Assembly: GCA_025354525.1 (NCBI GenBank) | Contig: JANXMS010000620.1 | Coordinates: forward strand, 1-39,945 | DNA: 39,945 nt | Reading direction: 5' to 3' | Source: Acidobacteriota bacterium | GTDB lineage: Bacteria > Acidobacteriota > Terriglobia > Bryobacterales > Bryobacteraceae | Shown here: positions 33,762 to 39,945 of the stretch, in pieces | Numbering within the stretch: position 1 is the first letter of the stretch | Layout: each line of letters starts with the position of its first letter | Notes under the pieces: model-generated | Told to the model about the DNA's origin: nothing | Databases searched by the model: none | What the model saw: only the letters and a program-made list of their open reading frames with translations | Program-made: the position numbers and the translations under genes

Positions 33762-34757
33762 ATGATTCCCAACACTTTCACGCTCACTCTGCTCGCCCTA
33801 TTGTTCTCGATCCTCTGTTGGGGCTCCTGGGCCAGCACCCAAAAAGCAGCCGGCAAATGGCGGTTTGAACTTTTCTATTTCGACTTCGCCATCGGTGCCG
33901 TGCTGACGGCTCTCCTGTTAGCGTTGACGTTTGGAAGCTTTAGCGACAACCTGACCTTTGAAGACAATCTCTCCATCTCGGGCAAACGGCAAATGGCTAC
34001 CGCTTTTACCGCCGGAGCAATTTTCAATCTCGGAAACATGTTGTTGTTAGCCGCCACCGCAATTACGGGCCTTTCCGTTGCCTTTCCCATCGCTATGGGC
34101 CTAGCCTTCATCGTTACGTCGGTTGTCGGCTATTTCACCGCTACCCCTGCGAACCCCGCCCTGCTGTTCGGCGGCATTGCGCTTATCTTGGGCGCGATCA
34201 TCGCCGACGCATTGGCTCATCGCCGTCACACCATCGAAACCGCCGTGACTAAGAAACAGGGTGGAGGCATCAAAGGAATCTTCATTAGCCTCGTGTCCGG
34301 GCTCCTGCTGAGCGCCTTCCTTCCCATACTGGCGTCCAGCCGCGCCGGCGACATCGGCCTCGGCGTTTACGCCGCCACCGTTTTCTTTACTCTTGGCATT
34401 CTCGCCAGCAGCGTCTTCTACAGTTTATATTTCATGAATCTGCCCGTTCAAGGGGATACGCTTTCGCTCAAGAACTACCGGAACGGAACCATTGGTCAAC
34501 ACGCTTGGGGACTCATCGGAGGTGCCGTCTGGTGCGCCGGCACCGTCGCTCACTTCGCCGCCGCCAGCGCGCCCAAATCTGTCCAACTCAGCTCCGCGCT
34601 GTGCGGCGTGCTCGGCCAGGCGGCAGCCGTCGTCGCCGCCGTTTGGGGCCTACTTTGGTGGAAGGAGTTCGCTGGGGCATCGAGCGGCGTAAGGGCGCTC
34701 ATTGCCGCGATGCTCGTGCTTTTCTGCGCAGGCCTAGCCCTTGTTGCAGTGGCCTGA
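33762..34757 (+). CDS. Ten-helix permease of the drug/metabolite (GRP/RhaT-like) superfamily
   Basis: This 331-residue integral membrane protein has about ten hydrophobic helices with short loops, starting LTLLALLFSILCWGSWASTQKAAGKWRFELFYFDFAIG. The CWGSW motif and the two five-helix halves fit the glucose/ribose porter and L-rhamnose transporter group of the DMT superfamily. Its position after the sugar-dehydrogenase-type genes suggests sugar or sugar-acid transport, which is inference. It starts 24 bp after the cytochrome gene. Confidence 0.78.
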   Translation: MIPNTFTLTLLALLFSILCWGSWASTQKAAGKWRFELFYFDFAIGAVLTALLLALTFGSFSDNLTFEDNLSISGKRQMATAFTAGAIFNLGNMLLLAATAITGLSVAFPIAMGLAFIVTSVVGYFTATPANPALLFGGIALILGAIIADALAHRRHTIETAVTKKQGGGIKGIFISLVSGLLLSAFLPILASSRAGDIGLGVYAATVFFTLGILASSVFYSLYFMNLPVQGDTLSLKNYRNGTIGQHAWGLIGGAVWCAGTVAHFAAASAPKSVQLSSALCGVLGQAAAVVAAVWGLLWWKEFAGASSGVRALIAAMLVLFCAGLALVAVA

Positions 34758-34812
34758 ACCCGCGGATTGGATCGCCGGCCGGCCAAGGCAGGATGCTACA
34801 CTATAGTTAATC

Positions 34813-34860
34813 TCTTAGATCACCTTTTTCGAATCTGAGGAGTCTCGACGCCTTCGGGCG
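34813..34860 (+). promoter_or_regulatory. Structured hfq leader with UUCG tetraloop hairpin
   Basis: Two hairpins precede hfq. The first pairs 34813-34820 with 34833-34840 (AGAT/ATCT core, extended by G-U pairs). The second is CGCC-TTCG-GGCG (34849-34860), a classic stable UUCG tetraloop, ending three bases before the AGGA ribosome site (34863-34866). In E. coli, Hfq represses its own mRNA at the leader, so a similar control is possible here but not shown. Confidence 0.35.
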
Positions 34861-34871
34861 CTAGGACGTTT

Positions 34872-35162
34872 ATGGACAAACTGGCGCAAAACATACAAGA
34901 AGCATTTCTCAATAATGCGCGCAAAGACAAAACCTTCCTCACAATTTACCTGATGAGCGGAGTGAAGCTTTCCGGACGGATCAAGAGTTTCGACAAGTAC
35001 TCGGTCGTGCTCGAATCGAACAATCAGGAACAACTGATTTTTAAGCACGCCATATCAACGGTCGTTGTCTCCCGACCCGTCCATTCCCATGCCGCCTCCG
35101 TCCAAGCCGCGGCCGCCACTGCCGGAACCATCGAGTCTCCCGGAGAGCCCGGCGAAGCTTGA
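34872..35162 (+). CDS. hfq: RNA chaperone Hfq
   Basis: This 96-residue Sm-like protein helps small RNAs pair with mRNAs. The Sm1 motif ([29 protein letters not shown]) and Sm2 ([12 protein letters not shown]) are clear. The proximal-face KHAIST carries the conserved lysine-histidine pair. The C-terminal tail is short and alanine-rich. AGGA lies five bases before ATG 34872. The gene overlaps hflX by 4 bp (TTGA), the hfq-hflX order seen in many bacteria. Confidence 0.95.
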   Translation: MDKLAQNIQEAFLNNARKDKTFLTIYLMSGVKLSGRIKSFDKYSVVLESNNQEQLIFKHAISTVVVSRPVHSHAASVQAAAATAGTIESPGEPGEA

Positions 35163-36424
35163 GCCGACACTTAGAGCTTACGCAGTCCGGCCCTGAGAAG
35201 ACGATTCTCGTGTCCGTCGAGATCCGTCGGCGGGCCAAGCGGGATTTCTCGCCGGAAGAATCGCTCGAAGAGCTACGCACTCTCGCCTCCAGCGCCGGAG
35301 CCGAAGTCGTCGACGTCTACACGCAGGTGCGCGACGTTGCCGACCGTGCCCACTTCGTCGGCGAAGGGAAACTCGAAGAACTGAAAGCAGCGGTCGAAGC
35401 AACCAAAGCCGATCTCGTCGTCTTCGATAACGAACTGAGCCCCACCCAACTGCGGAACATCGAAGCCAAACTCGATACCCGAGTCGTCGACCGCACCCAA
35501 CTCATCCTCGACATTTTCGCCAAGCGGGCCCGCACGCGCGAAGGGCAACTTCAGGTCGAGCACGCGCAGCTCAAGTATCTTCTTCCCCGCCTCAGCGGAA
35601 AAGGCATCGCCATGTCTCGCCTCGGCGGCGGCATCGGTACCCGCGGACCCGGCGAAACCAAGTTGGAAATTGATCGCCGGAAGATCAGCCTTCGCATCAC
35701 CAAAATCGAGAAGAACCTCGAGACCGTCCGCAACACGCGCCTCGTCCAACGCAGCCAACGCCAAAGTGTTCCGTTGGCTACCGTCGCCCTCGTCGGCTAT
35801 ACAAACGCCGGAAAGTCGTCGCTCTTCAATCGGCTGACCAACGCCGCCGTCTTCGCCGACGCCCGCATGTTCGCGACGCTCGACCCCACCGTTCGCGCCG
35901 TCCAACTGCCCTCGCGCCGCACTGTTCTTCTCAGTGACACCGTCGGCTTCATTCGCAACCTCCCCACCACCCTCATCCGAGCCTTCCGCGCCACTCTCGA
36001 AGAGGTCGCCGATGCCTCGCTCCTCGTCCATGTTGTCGATTCCAGCGCCGAGGGTGCCCAACATCAAATGGCGCACGTTCAGGCGGTGCTCGAAGAAATC
36101 AAAGCCCACGAAACGCCCCAAATCCTCGTCTGGAATAAACAAGATCGAGAAGGTTCCGCCCAATTGCCTGAAGGTGCGGTCGGCGTATCTGCCCTGACCG
36201 GTGCCGGTATCGAAACGCTCCTCGCGCGCATCGACGACGCCCTCACTCTCGATCCTGTCGCGCCTTGCGTTCTTCGAATTCCTGTCGGCGATGGAGCAGC
36301 CCTCAGCATCCTCCACGAAACCAGCAGAATCCTTTCGAAAACCTACGAGGACGAAACCGTACTCATCGACGCCGTGGCTCCCGAATCAGCCCGTCGCCGC
36401 CTATCTAAATATCTGGTACTGTAA
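35159..36424 (+). CDS. hflX: Ribosome-associated GTPase HflX
   Basis: This 421-residue GTPase splits or rescues stalled ribosomes. The N-terminal HflX domain has [13 protein letters not shown] and [14 protein letters not shown]; a coiled-coil segment [16 protein letters not shown] follows [12 protein letters not shown]. The G domain has G1 GYTNAGKSS (213-221), G2 in the [10 protein letters not shown] region, [17 protein letters not shown] (G3) and NKQD (G4). Start TTG 35159 overlaps the hfq stop, so translation is coupled. Length and motif order are normal. Confidence 0.95.
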   Translation: MSRHLELTQSGPEKTILVSVEIRRRAKRDFSPEESLEELRTLASSAGAEVVDVYTQVRDVADRAHFVGEGKLEELKAAVEATKADLVVFDNELSPTQLRNIEAKLDTRVVDRTQLILDIFAKRARTREGQLQVEHAQLKYLLPRLSGKGIAMSRLGGGIGTRGPGETKLEIDRRKISLRITKIEKNLETVRNTRLVQRSQRQSVPLATVALVGYTNAGKSSLFNRLTNAAVFADARMFATLDPTVRAVQLPSRRTVLLSDTVGFIRNLPTTLIRAFRATLEEVADASLLVHVVDSSAEGAQHQMAHVQAVLEEIKAHETPQILVWNKQDREGSAQLPEGAVGVSALTGAGIETLLARIDDALTLDPVAPCVLRIPVGDGAALSILHETSRILSKTYEDETVLIDAVAPESARRRLSKYLVL

Positions 36425-36450
36425 GCTCGGGATATAGTGGATAGACCGGG

Positions 36451-37149
36451 ATGAATCTCCCCAACCTGCTGACCATCCTTCGGATCTTTTTCGTACCGCT
36501 GCTCGTCGCCGCGCTGGTACAAGAAGACCTGCGCATCGAACTCTTCGGCTTCCGCATCGCTCAAGAATTCCTCGCTCTCGCCACGTTCCTCGCCGCGGCC
36601 CTCACCGATCTTCTCGACGGCTACCTCGCCCGCCGCTGGAAACAGGTCACGACCGTCGGCACGCTTCTCGACCCCGTCGCCGACAAACTGCTCATCTCCG
36701 CCGCCCTCATCTCCCTCGTCCAGATCCGACTCATCCCCGGCTGGCTGGCCATCCTTATCATCGCCCGCGAATTCGCCGTCTCCGGTCTCCGATCCATCGC
36801 CGCCGCGGAAGGTTACACCATCAAAGCCTCGGACCTGGGGAAGACGAAAATGGCCACTCAGGTCATCGCTATTTCCCTCATGCTCATCTCCATCCGCTAC
36901 AAAGACTGGTACAGCTTTGCCATGCTCTGGATGTATGGAGTTGTCTTCTTCGCCCTCGTCAGCGCCATCCAATACTTCGCCAAGTTCTGGACCCATATCG
37001 ACGGCCACACCAAGCTCCGCCGACGCCGCGAACTCATCAAACTAGAACGGCACGATAAGCTCGAACATCGCCGCCAACGCCGTCAAAACCGCGCTAAGGC
37101 GCCAGATAGTCCATCCGGCCCCCATCGACCACCATCACCTGTCCAGTAA
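36451..37149 (+). CDS. pgsA: CDP-diacylglycerol-glycerol-3-phosphate 3-phosphatidyltransferase
   Basis: This membrane enzyme makes phosphatidylglycerol phosphate from CDP-diacylglycerol. The CDP-alcohol phosphotransferase motif is complete: DGYLARRWKQVTTVGTLLDPVADK (D-G-x2-A-R-x8-G-x3-D-x3-D), preceded by PNLLTILRI. About five or six membrane helices are visible. The tail after residue 190 is a basic, low-complexity extension (RRRELIKLERHDKLEHRRQ) ending in Pro/Ser, unusually long for PgsA. The last 56 bp overlap the convergent SDR gene, so the final tail codons are shared. Confidence 0.92.
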   Translation: MNLPNLLTILRIFFVPLLVAALVQEDLRIELFGFRIAQEFLALATFLAAALTDLLDGYLARRWKQVTTVGTLLDPVADKLLISAALISLVQIRLIPGWLAILIIAREFAVSGLRSIAAAEGYTIKASDLGKTKMATQVIAISLMLISIRYKDWYSFAMLWMYGVVFFALVSAIQYFAKFWTHIDGHTKLRRRRELIKLERHDKLEHRRQRRQNRAKAPDSPSGPHRPPSPVQ

Positions 37150-37855
37150 TAAAACCGGCCCGGTCCCCCGCCAGAAAAGCAATCACGTCCGCGATGTCTT
37201 CGGGCGTTCCCACCCGCCGTACCATCGTCTTGCTCGCCATCGTCCGCAACAGTTCCTCGCCCTGCTCCTGGCTTCGCCCGCTGAATACCATATCGGTCGC
37301 GATGAATCCCGGTGCCACGGCATTCACGGTAATCCCTTGGGGCCCCAACTCCATGGCAAATCGCTTCGTCAACGCGATCACCGCCGCCTTCGTAGCCGCG
37401 TAAAAAGTCGTCCCCGCCATCGCCGTTCCGAAGGCCGCAATCGACGACAAATTCACGATCCGGCCGTATCCCGCCGCCTGCATCCCCGGCAACACCGCCC
37501 GCGTCATGTGCACCAAACCGTCAACGTTAATCCGCCGCATCGGCTCCATCTGCGCGAAGTCGAAGTCACCCAAATCGCCCCGCTTCAACACCCCCGCATT
37601 GTTGACGAGAATCGTCACCGCCCCCAACCGATTCGCCACCTCTTCCACCATTCGCGGTCCACACGCCGGGTCGCCCACATCCCCCCGCACCGCAATCGCC
37701 CTTCCTCCCGACCGCAGAATCAGCTCCGCCGTTTCTATCGCCGCCGCTTCATTCTCCCGGTAGTTTACGGCTACCGCCACCCCGTCCATCGCCAGCCGTA
37801 GGGCCGATGCTCGCCCTATGCCCCGCGATGCCCCCGTCACAATCGCGGTCGCCAA
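37094..37855 (-). CDS. Short-chain dehydrogenase/reductase (FabG-like)
   Basis: This 253-residue classical SDR has TGASRGIG (cofactor binding), NNAG, the catalytic serine in NLSSIAAFGT, and YAATK with the catalytic Tyr-Lys pair, ending in GFITGQVMVVDGG. The cofactor is likely NADPH, given the basic residues after the first strand. The closest role is 3-oxoacyl-ACP reductase, but many SDRs look alike, so no symbol is given. It starts at TTG 37855, immediately after the clpS stop. Its 3' end overlaps pgsA by 56 bp. Confidence 0.88.
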   Translation of the reverse strand: MATAIVTGASRGIGRASALRLAMDGVAVAVNYRENEAAAIETAELILRSGGRAIAVRGDVGDPACGPRMVEEVANRLGAVTILVNNAGVLKRGDLGDFDFAQMEPMRRINVDGLVHMTRAVLPGMQAAGYGRIVNLSSIAAFGTAMAGTTFYAATKAAVIALTKRFAMELGPQGITVNAVAPGFIATDMVFSGRSQEQGEELLRTMASKTMVRRVGTPEDIADVIAFLAGDRAGFITGQVMVVDGGRMDYLAP

Positions 37856-38200
37856 TTACTCCGCCCCCTGGGTCGCCGGTTCCACTACCGCCGTCATCGA
37901 CCCCTTAGAATTCGCCATCCGCGGATCCGCCCCGTAGCCGTGGATCATCTCCTTCGACACCGTTGCCTCTTCAATCTCTCCCGTCAACACAATCGTCCGC
38001 TTCATCGTGTCCACCTCCACCGTGTGCCGCAGAGCCTGGGCCTCGCCCAACGAAAAAAGCCGCATCAGCATTTCGATCACATAGTCGTAGGTGTGCTCAT
38101 CGTCATCAAGCAAGACGACGTTGTACAGAACGGCCCGTTCGTTCTCATTCTCCTCGCCCGTCTTTCGTTCAATGGTGGTCCGCGTCAACGTTCCTGGCAT
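37856..38200 (-). CDS. ClpS-like adaptor (variant subfamily)
   Basis: This 114-residue protein has the ClpS fold pattern YNVVLLDDDEHTYDYVIEMLMRLFSL, then a helix and TIVLTGEIEEATVSKEMIH. ClpS delivers N-degron substrates to ClpAP. Canonical ClpS has NDD and a V-H pair in the binding pocket; here the first is DDD and the histidine position reads VEVD. A similar DDDxHTYxYVIEML variant occurs in planctomycetes and acidobacteria, from memory. It may read a different signal or serve another partner. It abuts the SDR gene with no gap. Confidence 0.78.
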   Translation of the reverse strand: MPGTLTRTTIERKTGEENENERAVLYNVVLLDDDEHTYDYVIEMLMRLFSLGEAQALRHTVEVDTMKRTIVLTGEIEEATVSKEMIHGYGADPRMANSKGSMTAVVEPATQGAE

Positions 38201-38212
38201 AAATGAGAAAGC

Positions 38213-38398
38213 CTATCCGTGACCTAGCTTCATCAGCCAGCCCAACCCAAAAATGGTCCCCACGAAGCAGGCAAAACAATAGAGCCCGTATTGCAAGCGG
38301 TCTCGATCCGTCTTCTTCGTCACTACACCCAGCACCACTGAAATCAGTAGCGCAAACAGAATAGCGGTCTCCAAATGCGTTAAAGCAATCTTTGGCAT
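38213..38398 (-). CDS. Small two-helix membrane protein
   Basis: This 61-residue protein has two hydrophobic stretches (AILFALLISVVLGVV, about 12-26; GLYCFACFVGTIFGLGWLM, about 38-56) split by a basic loop (TKKTDRDRLQ). I recognise no family. It lies 12 bp before the clpS-like gene and 5 bp after the next membrane-protein gene on the same strand, so it is probably in one operon with them. The tight packing supports it being a real gene. Confidence 0.6.
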   Translation of the reverse strand: MPKIALTHLETAILFALLISVVLGVVTKKTDRDRLQYGLYCFACFVGTIFGLGWLMKLGHG

Positions 38399-38403
38399 CT
38401 GCG

Positions 38404-38832
38404 TTAGTCCTTCTTCCCCGTCGCAATCTCGTATGCGTCCACTAACGAAAGTACGTTCAACATTCCAGCACCGGCCAAAAACTTAGTGCCGTAATCGTGC
38501 ACGTGCCCCGCCACATCCGCTTGGTTGTAGCCCAGCCATGTCGCCAGAAAGTACGGAATCCCAACCATCTTGTTCGCGATGTTGCCGCCCGTATAGATCA
38601 GCGTCGTCAACAAATCACCCGTCTGCGGCTCGAAAAACGCGCCGCGCATCAACAGCCCAAATAGAAAACAAACAATCGTCGAGACGCCCAGCAGCAAGCC
38701 GCGTTGCATCCGGCCTTGGTAAATGTGGCCGCCGCCCGGCACCAGCCATCCAATTAACACCGGCGTCACCCACTTCATAATCGGGACGCTCTTCTTCGAG
38801 TTCAACGCCGCCACTACGCTTTTGTCTGCCAT
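38404..38832 (-). CDS. TM2-like membrane protein of unknown function
   Basis: This 142-residue protein has several membrane helices. The segment PVLIGWLVPGGGHIYQGRMQRGLLLG recalls the TM2-domain pattern of a short glycine-rich loop between helices. A second hydrophobic region (TIVCFLFGLLM) and a last one near FLAGAGMLNVLSLVDAYEIATG follow. ATG 38832 is chosen because GAGGT lies upstream; an earlier ATG (38901) would add a basic, unlikely N-terminus. It heads a tight minus-strand run with the small two-helix protein. Confidence 0.68.
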   Translation of the reverse strand: MADKSVVAALNSKKSVPIMKWVTPVLIGWLVPGGGHIYQGRMQRGLLLGVSTIVCFLFGLLMRGAFFEPQTGDLLTTLIYTGGNIANKMVGIPYFLATWLGYNQADVAGHVHDYGTKFLAGAGMLNVLSLVDAYEIATGKKD

Positions 38833-38900
38833 AAGGTCACTACCTCGATTTTCGCATAGAACCCCGAAGAGCCGCGTCCTCGGGGTCCGATGCGGCACCA

Positions 38901-39230
38901 CTACTTTTGCTTGGCGATGATCTTGTCTTTGATCTTGTCGTAGACGCCCTGCGGCACCCCGGCCTTCTTCACAATCTCGTCTTTGCCCTTGTACGGGCGA
39001 TTGGCGATGATCTTTGCCGAATAGGCATCTCCAACCCCCGGAATCGACTTCAACGTCGCAGCGTCCGCGGAGTTGATATCAATCAACCCAGCCACAGCCG
39101 GGGCCGCGGCCTTCATCTCTTTTTTCGCAGCAGGGGCCGGCGCTTTCTTCGCCGCCCCCTGAGCGAACGTGGGCGCTACGGTCAAGCAAAGCGCCGCAAG
39201 CAAAGCAAGCAAGGTTTGTTGCAGTTTCAT
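38901..39230 (-). CDS. Secreted helix-hairpin-helix (ComEA-like) protein
   Basis: This 109-residue protein has a signal peptide (MKLQQTLLALLAALCLTVAPTFAQ), an Ala/Lys/Pro-rich linker (about 25-48) and a helix-hairpin-helix domain (IDINSADAATLKSIPGVGDAYSAKIIANRPYKGKDEIVKKAGVPQGVYDKIKDKI). The ComEA pattern INSA-x-x-x-L-x-x-IPGVG is clear; such domains bind DNA. Whether it serves DNA uptake or another surface role is open. ATG 39230 gives the signal peptide. It is divergent from the radical SAM gene. Confidence 0.85.
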   Translation of the reverse strand: MKLQQTLLALLAALCLTVAPTFAQGAAKKAPAPAAKKEMKAAAPAVAGLIDINSADAATLKSIPGVGDAYSAKIIANRPYKGKDEIVKKAGVPQGVYDKIKDKIIAKQK

Positions 39231-39290
39231 AAAGCGTATTGTACGCAATTCACTCCCCCGTGCGTGATAACCTAGGCGCCAGAGCCCCCC

Positions 39291-39945
39291 ATGCGCATTG
39301 TCTTTCTCGAAGTGGACACCGAAAGCCAGTGGGCGATGGCCTCCCTCGGTCCCGCCTTCCTCGCCGCATACCTCCGCCAGCACGGCCACCAAGCCATCAT
39401 GGTCCGCGCCCTCGTCGATTTGCCGGACGCCGAAGTCGTCCGCCTCATCCGGGAATCTGCTCCCGACCTACTCGGCGTTTCGATGACCACCCGCCAATGG
39501 CTTCGCTCGCGCCACCTCGTCGGGGTGATCCGCGCCGAACTCAATGTCCCCGTCATCGCCGGCGGACTCCACGCCACGTTCTCTCCAGAAAGCATCCTCT
39601 CCGCCCCCGGCTTCGATTTCGCCGCCCTCGGCGAAGGCGAGGAAGCCCTGCTCGAACTCGTCGAGACTCTCGCCGCCGGACGGTCGCCACACGGCATCCG
39701 GAACATCTGGGTCCGCGGCGGCTTCAAACCCGTCCTCCGTCCGCCCGTCGAACCCATCGACCGCCTCCCCTTCGCCGCCCGCGATATCCTCGACGAACCC
39801 CACGGCGTCGTTCAAGTTTCCACCCAACGCGGCTGCCCCTTCCCTTGCACCTACTGCGGGGCCCGCATGTTCAACGAACTCTACGAAGGAACCGCCGAGT
39901 ACGGACGCCGCCGCTCTCATCAAAACGTCCTCGACGAACTCCGCG
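39291..39945 (+). CDS. B12-binding radical SAM protein (partial, cut by window end)
   Basis: The visible 218 residues begin MRIVFLEVDTESQWAMASLGPAFLAAYLRQHGH and continue through a cobalamin-binding-type Rossmann domain (LLGVSMTTRQWLRSRHLVGVIR, VPVIAGGLHATFSPES, ALGEGEEALLELVETL). The radical SAM motif RGCPFPCTYCGARMF (CxxxCxxC) follows near residue 182. Such proteins perform methylations or rearrangements using a 4Fe-4S cluster and SAM. The C-terminal part and thus the specific role lie beyond the window. Confidence 0.88.
   Translation, partial: MRIVFLEVDTESQWAMASLGPAFLAAYLRQHGHQAIMVRALVDLPDAEVVRLIRESAPDLLGVSMTTRQWLRSRHLVGVIRAELNVPVIAGGLHATFSPESILSAPGFDFAALGEGEEALLELVETLAAGRSPHGIRNIWVRGGFKPVLRPPVEPIDRLPFAARDILDEPHGVVQVSTQRGCPFPCTYCGARMFNELYEGTAEYGRRRSHQNVLDELR

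Noticed and set aside
35273-36316. A 347-codon minus-strand frame across hflX
   Set aside because: Antisense shadow of a clear GTPase gene; acidic low-complexity composition.

Overview
The window looks like a chromosomal segment from an Acidobacteriota member, most likely of the Solibacter/Bryobacter type. This is inferred from gene content and protein style, not from a database search. Supporting signs are a Gram-negative envelope (LolA-like carrier, outer-membrane beta-barrel, FtsQ/L/I divisome), a MurE with the DNPR motif expected for meso-diaminopimelate, a PASTA-tailed FtsI, a ClpS-like protein of the DDDxHTYDYVIEML type, high GC, and frequent GTG/TTG starts.

Bases 1-1503 are accessory. 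An AbrB/PIN-type toxin-antitoxin operon on the minus strand is broken by two copies of a 219-bp element, one in each gene. The element has imperfect terminal inverted repeats and TA duplications, so it reads as a Tc1/mariner (IS630)-type MITE. Beside it lies an intact DUF433/DUF5615-type toxin-antitoxin pair. Bases 1526-2382 hold acylphosphatase and inorganic pyrophosphatase on the minus strand.

Bases 2689-19876 are a nearly gapless division and cell-wall (dcw) cluster: mraZ, rsmH, ftsL, ftsI, murE, murF, mraY, murD, ftsW, murG, murC, ftsQ, two ftsA-like genes and ftsZ. Most genes touch or overlap. The one real gap (221 bp, ftsL-ftsI) is packed with inverted repeats and looks like an attenuator or structured RNA. 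The first ftsA-like gene lacks the whole 1C subdomain, the phosphate-2 aspartate and the membrane-targeting tail. murB and ddl are absent.

Bases 19873-25977 hold a tandem two-domain esterase, an unrecognised 377-aa protein, an RsuA/RluB-type pseudouridine synthase, a nitrilase, a lone receiver-domain protein and a beta-barrel protein. Bases 26229-31030 run on the plus strand: a secreted DUF4139-like protein, a short homoserine dehydrogenase, a fumarylacetoacetase-family protein, a small membrane protein and a LolA-like protein.

Bases 31078-33737 encode a periplasmic three-part dehydrogenase: gluconate-dehydrogenase subunit-3-like, GMC flavoprotein, and pentaheme cytochrome c. A ten-helix permease follows, then hfq-hflX and pgsA. 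A minus-strand group comes next (SDR reductase, ClpS-like, two small membrane proteins, a secreted helix-hairpin-helix protein), and the window ends in a truncated B12-binding radical SAM gene. I saw no tRNA, rRNA or CRISPR array.
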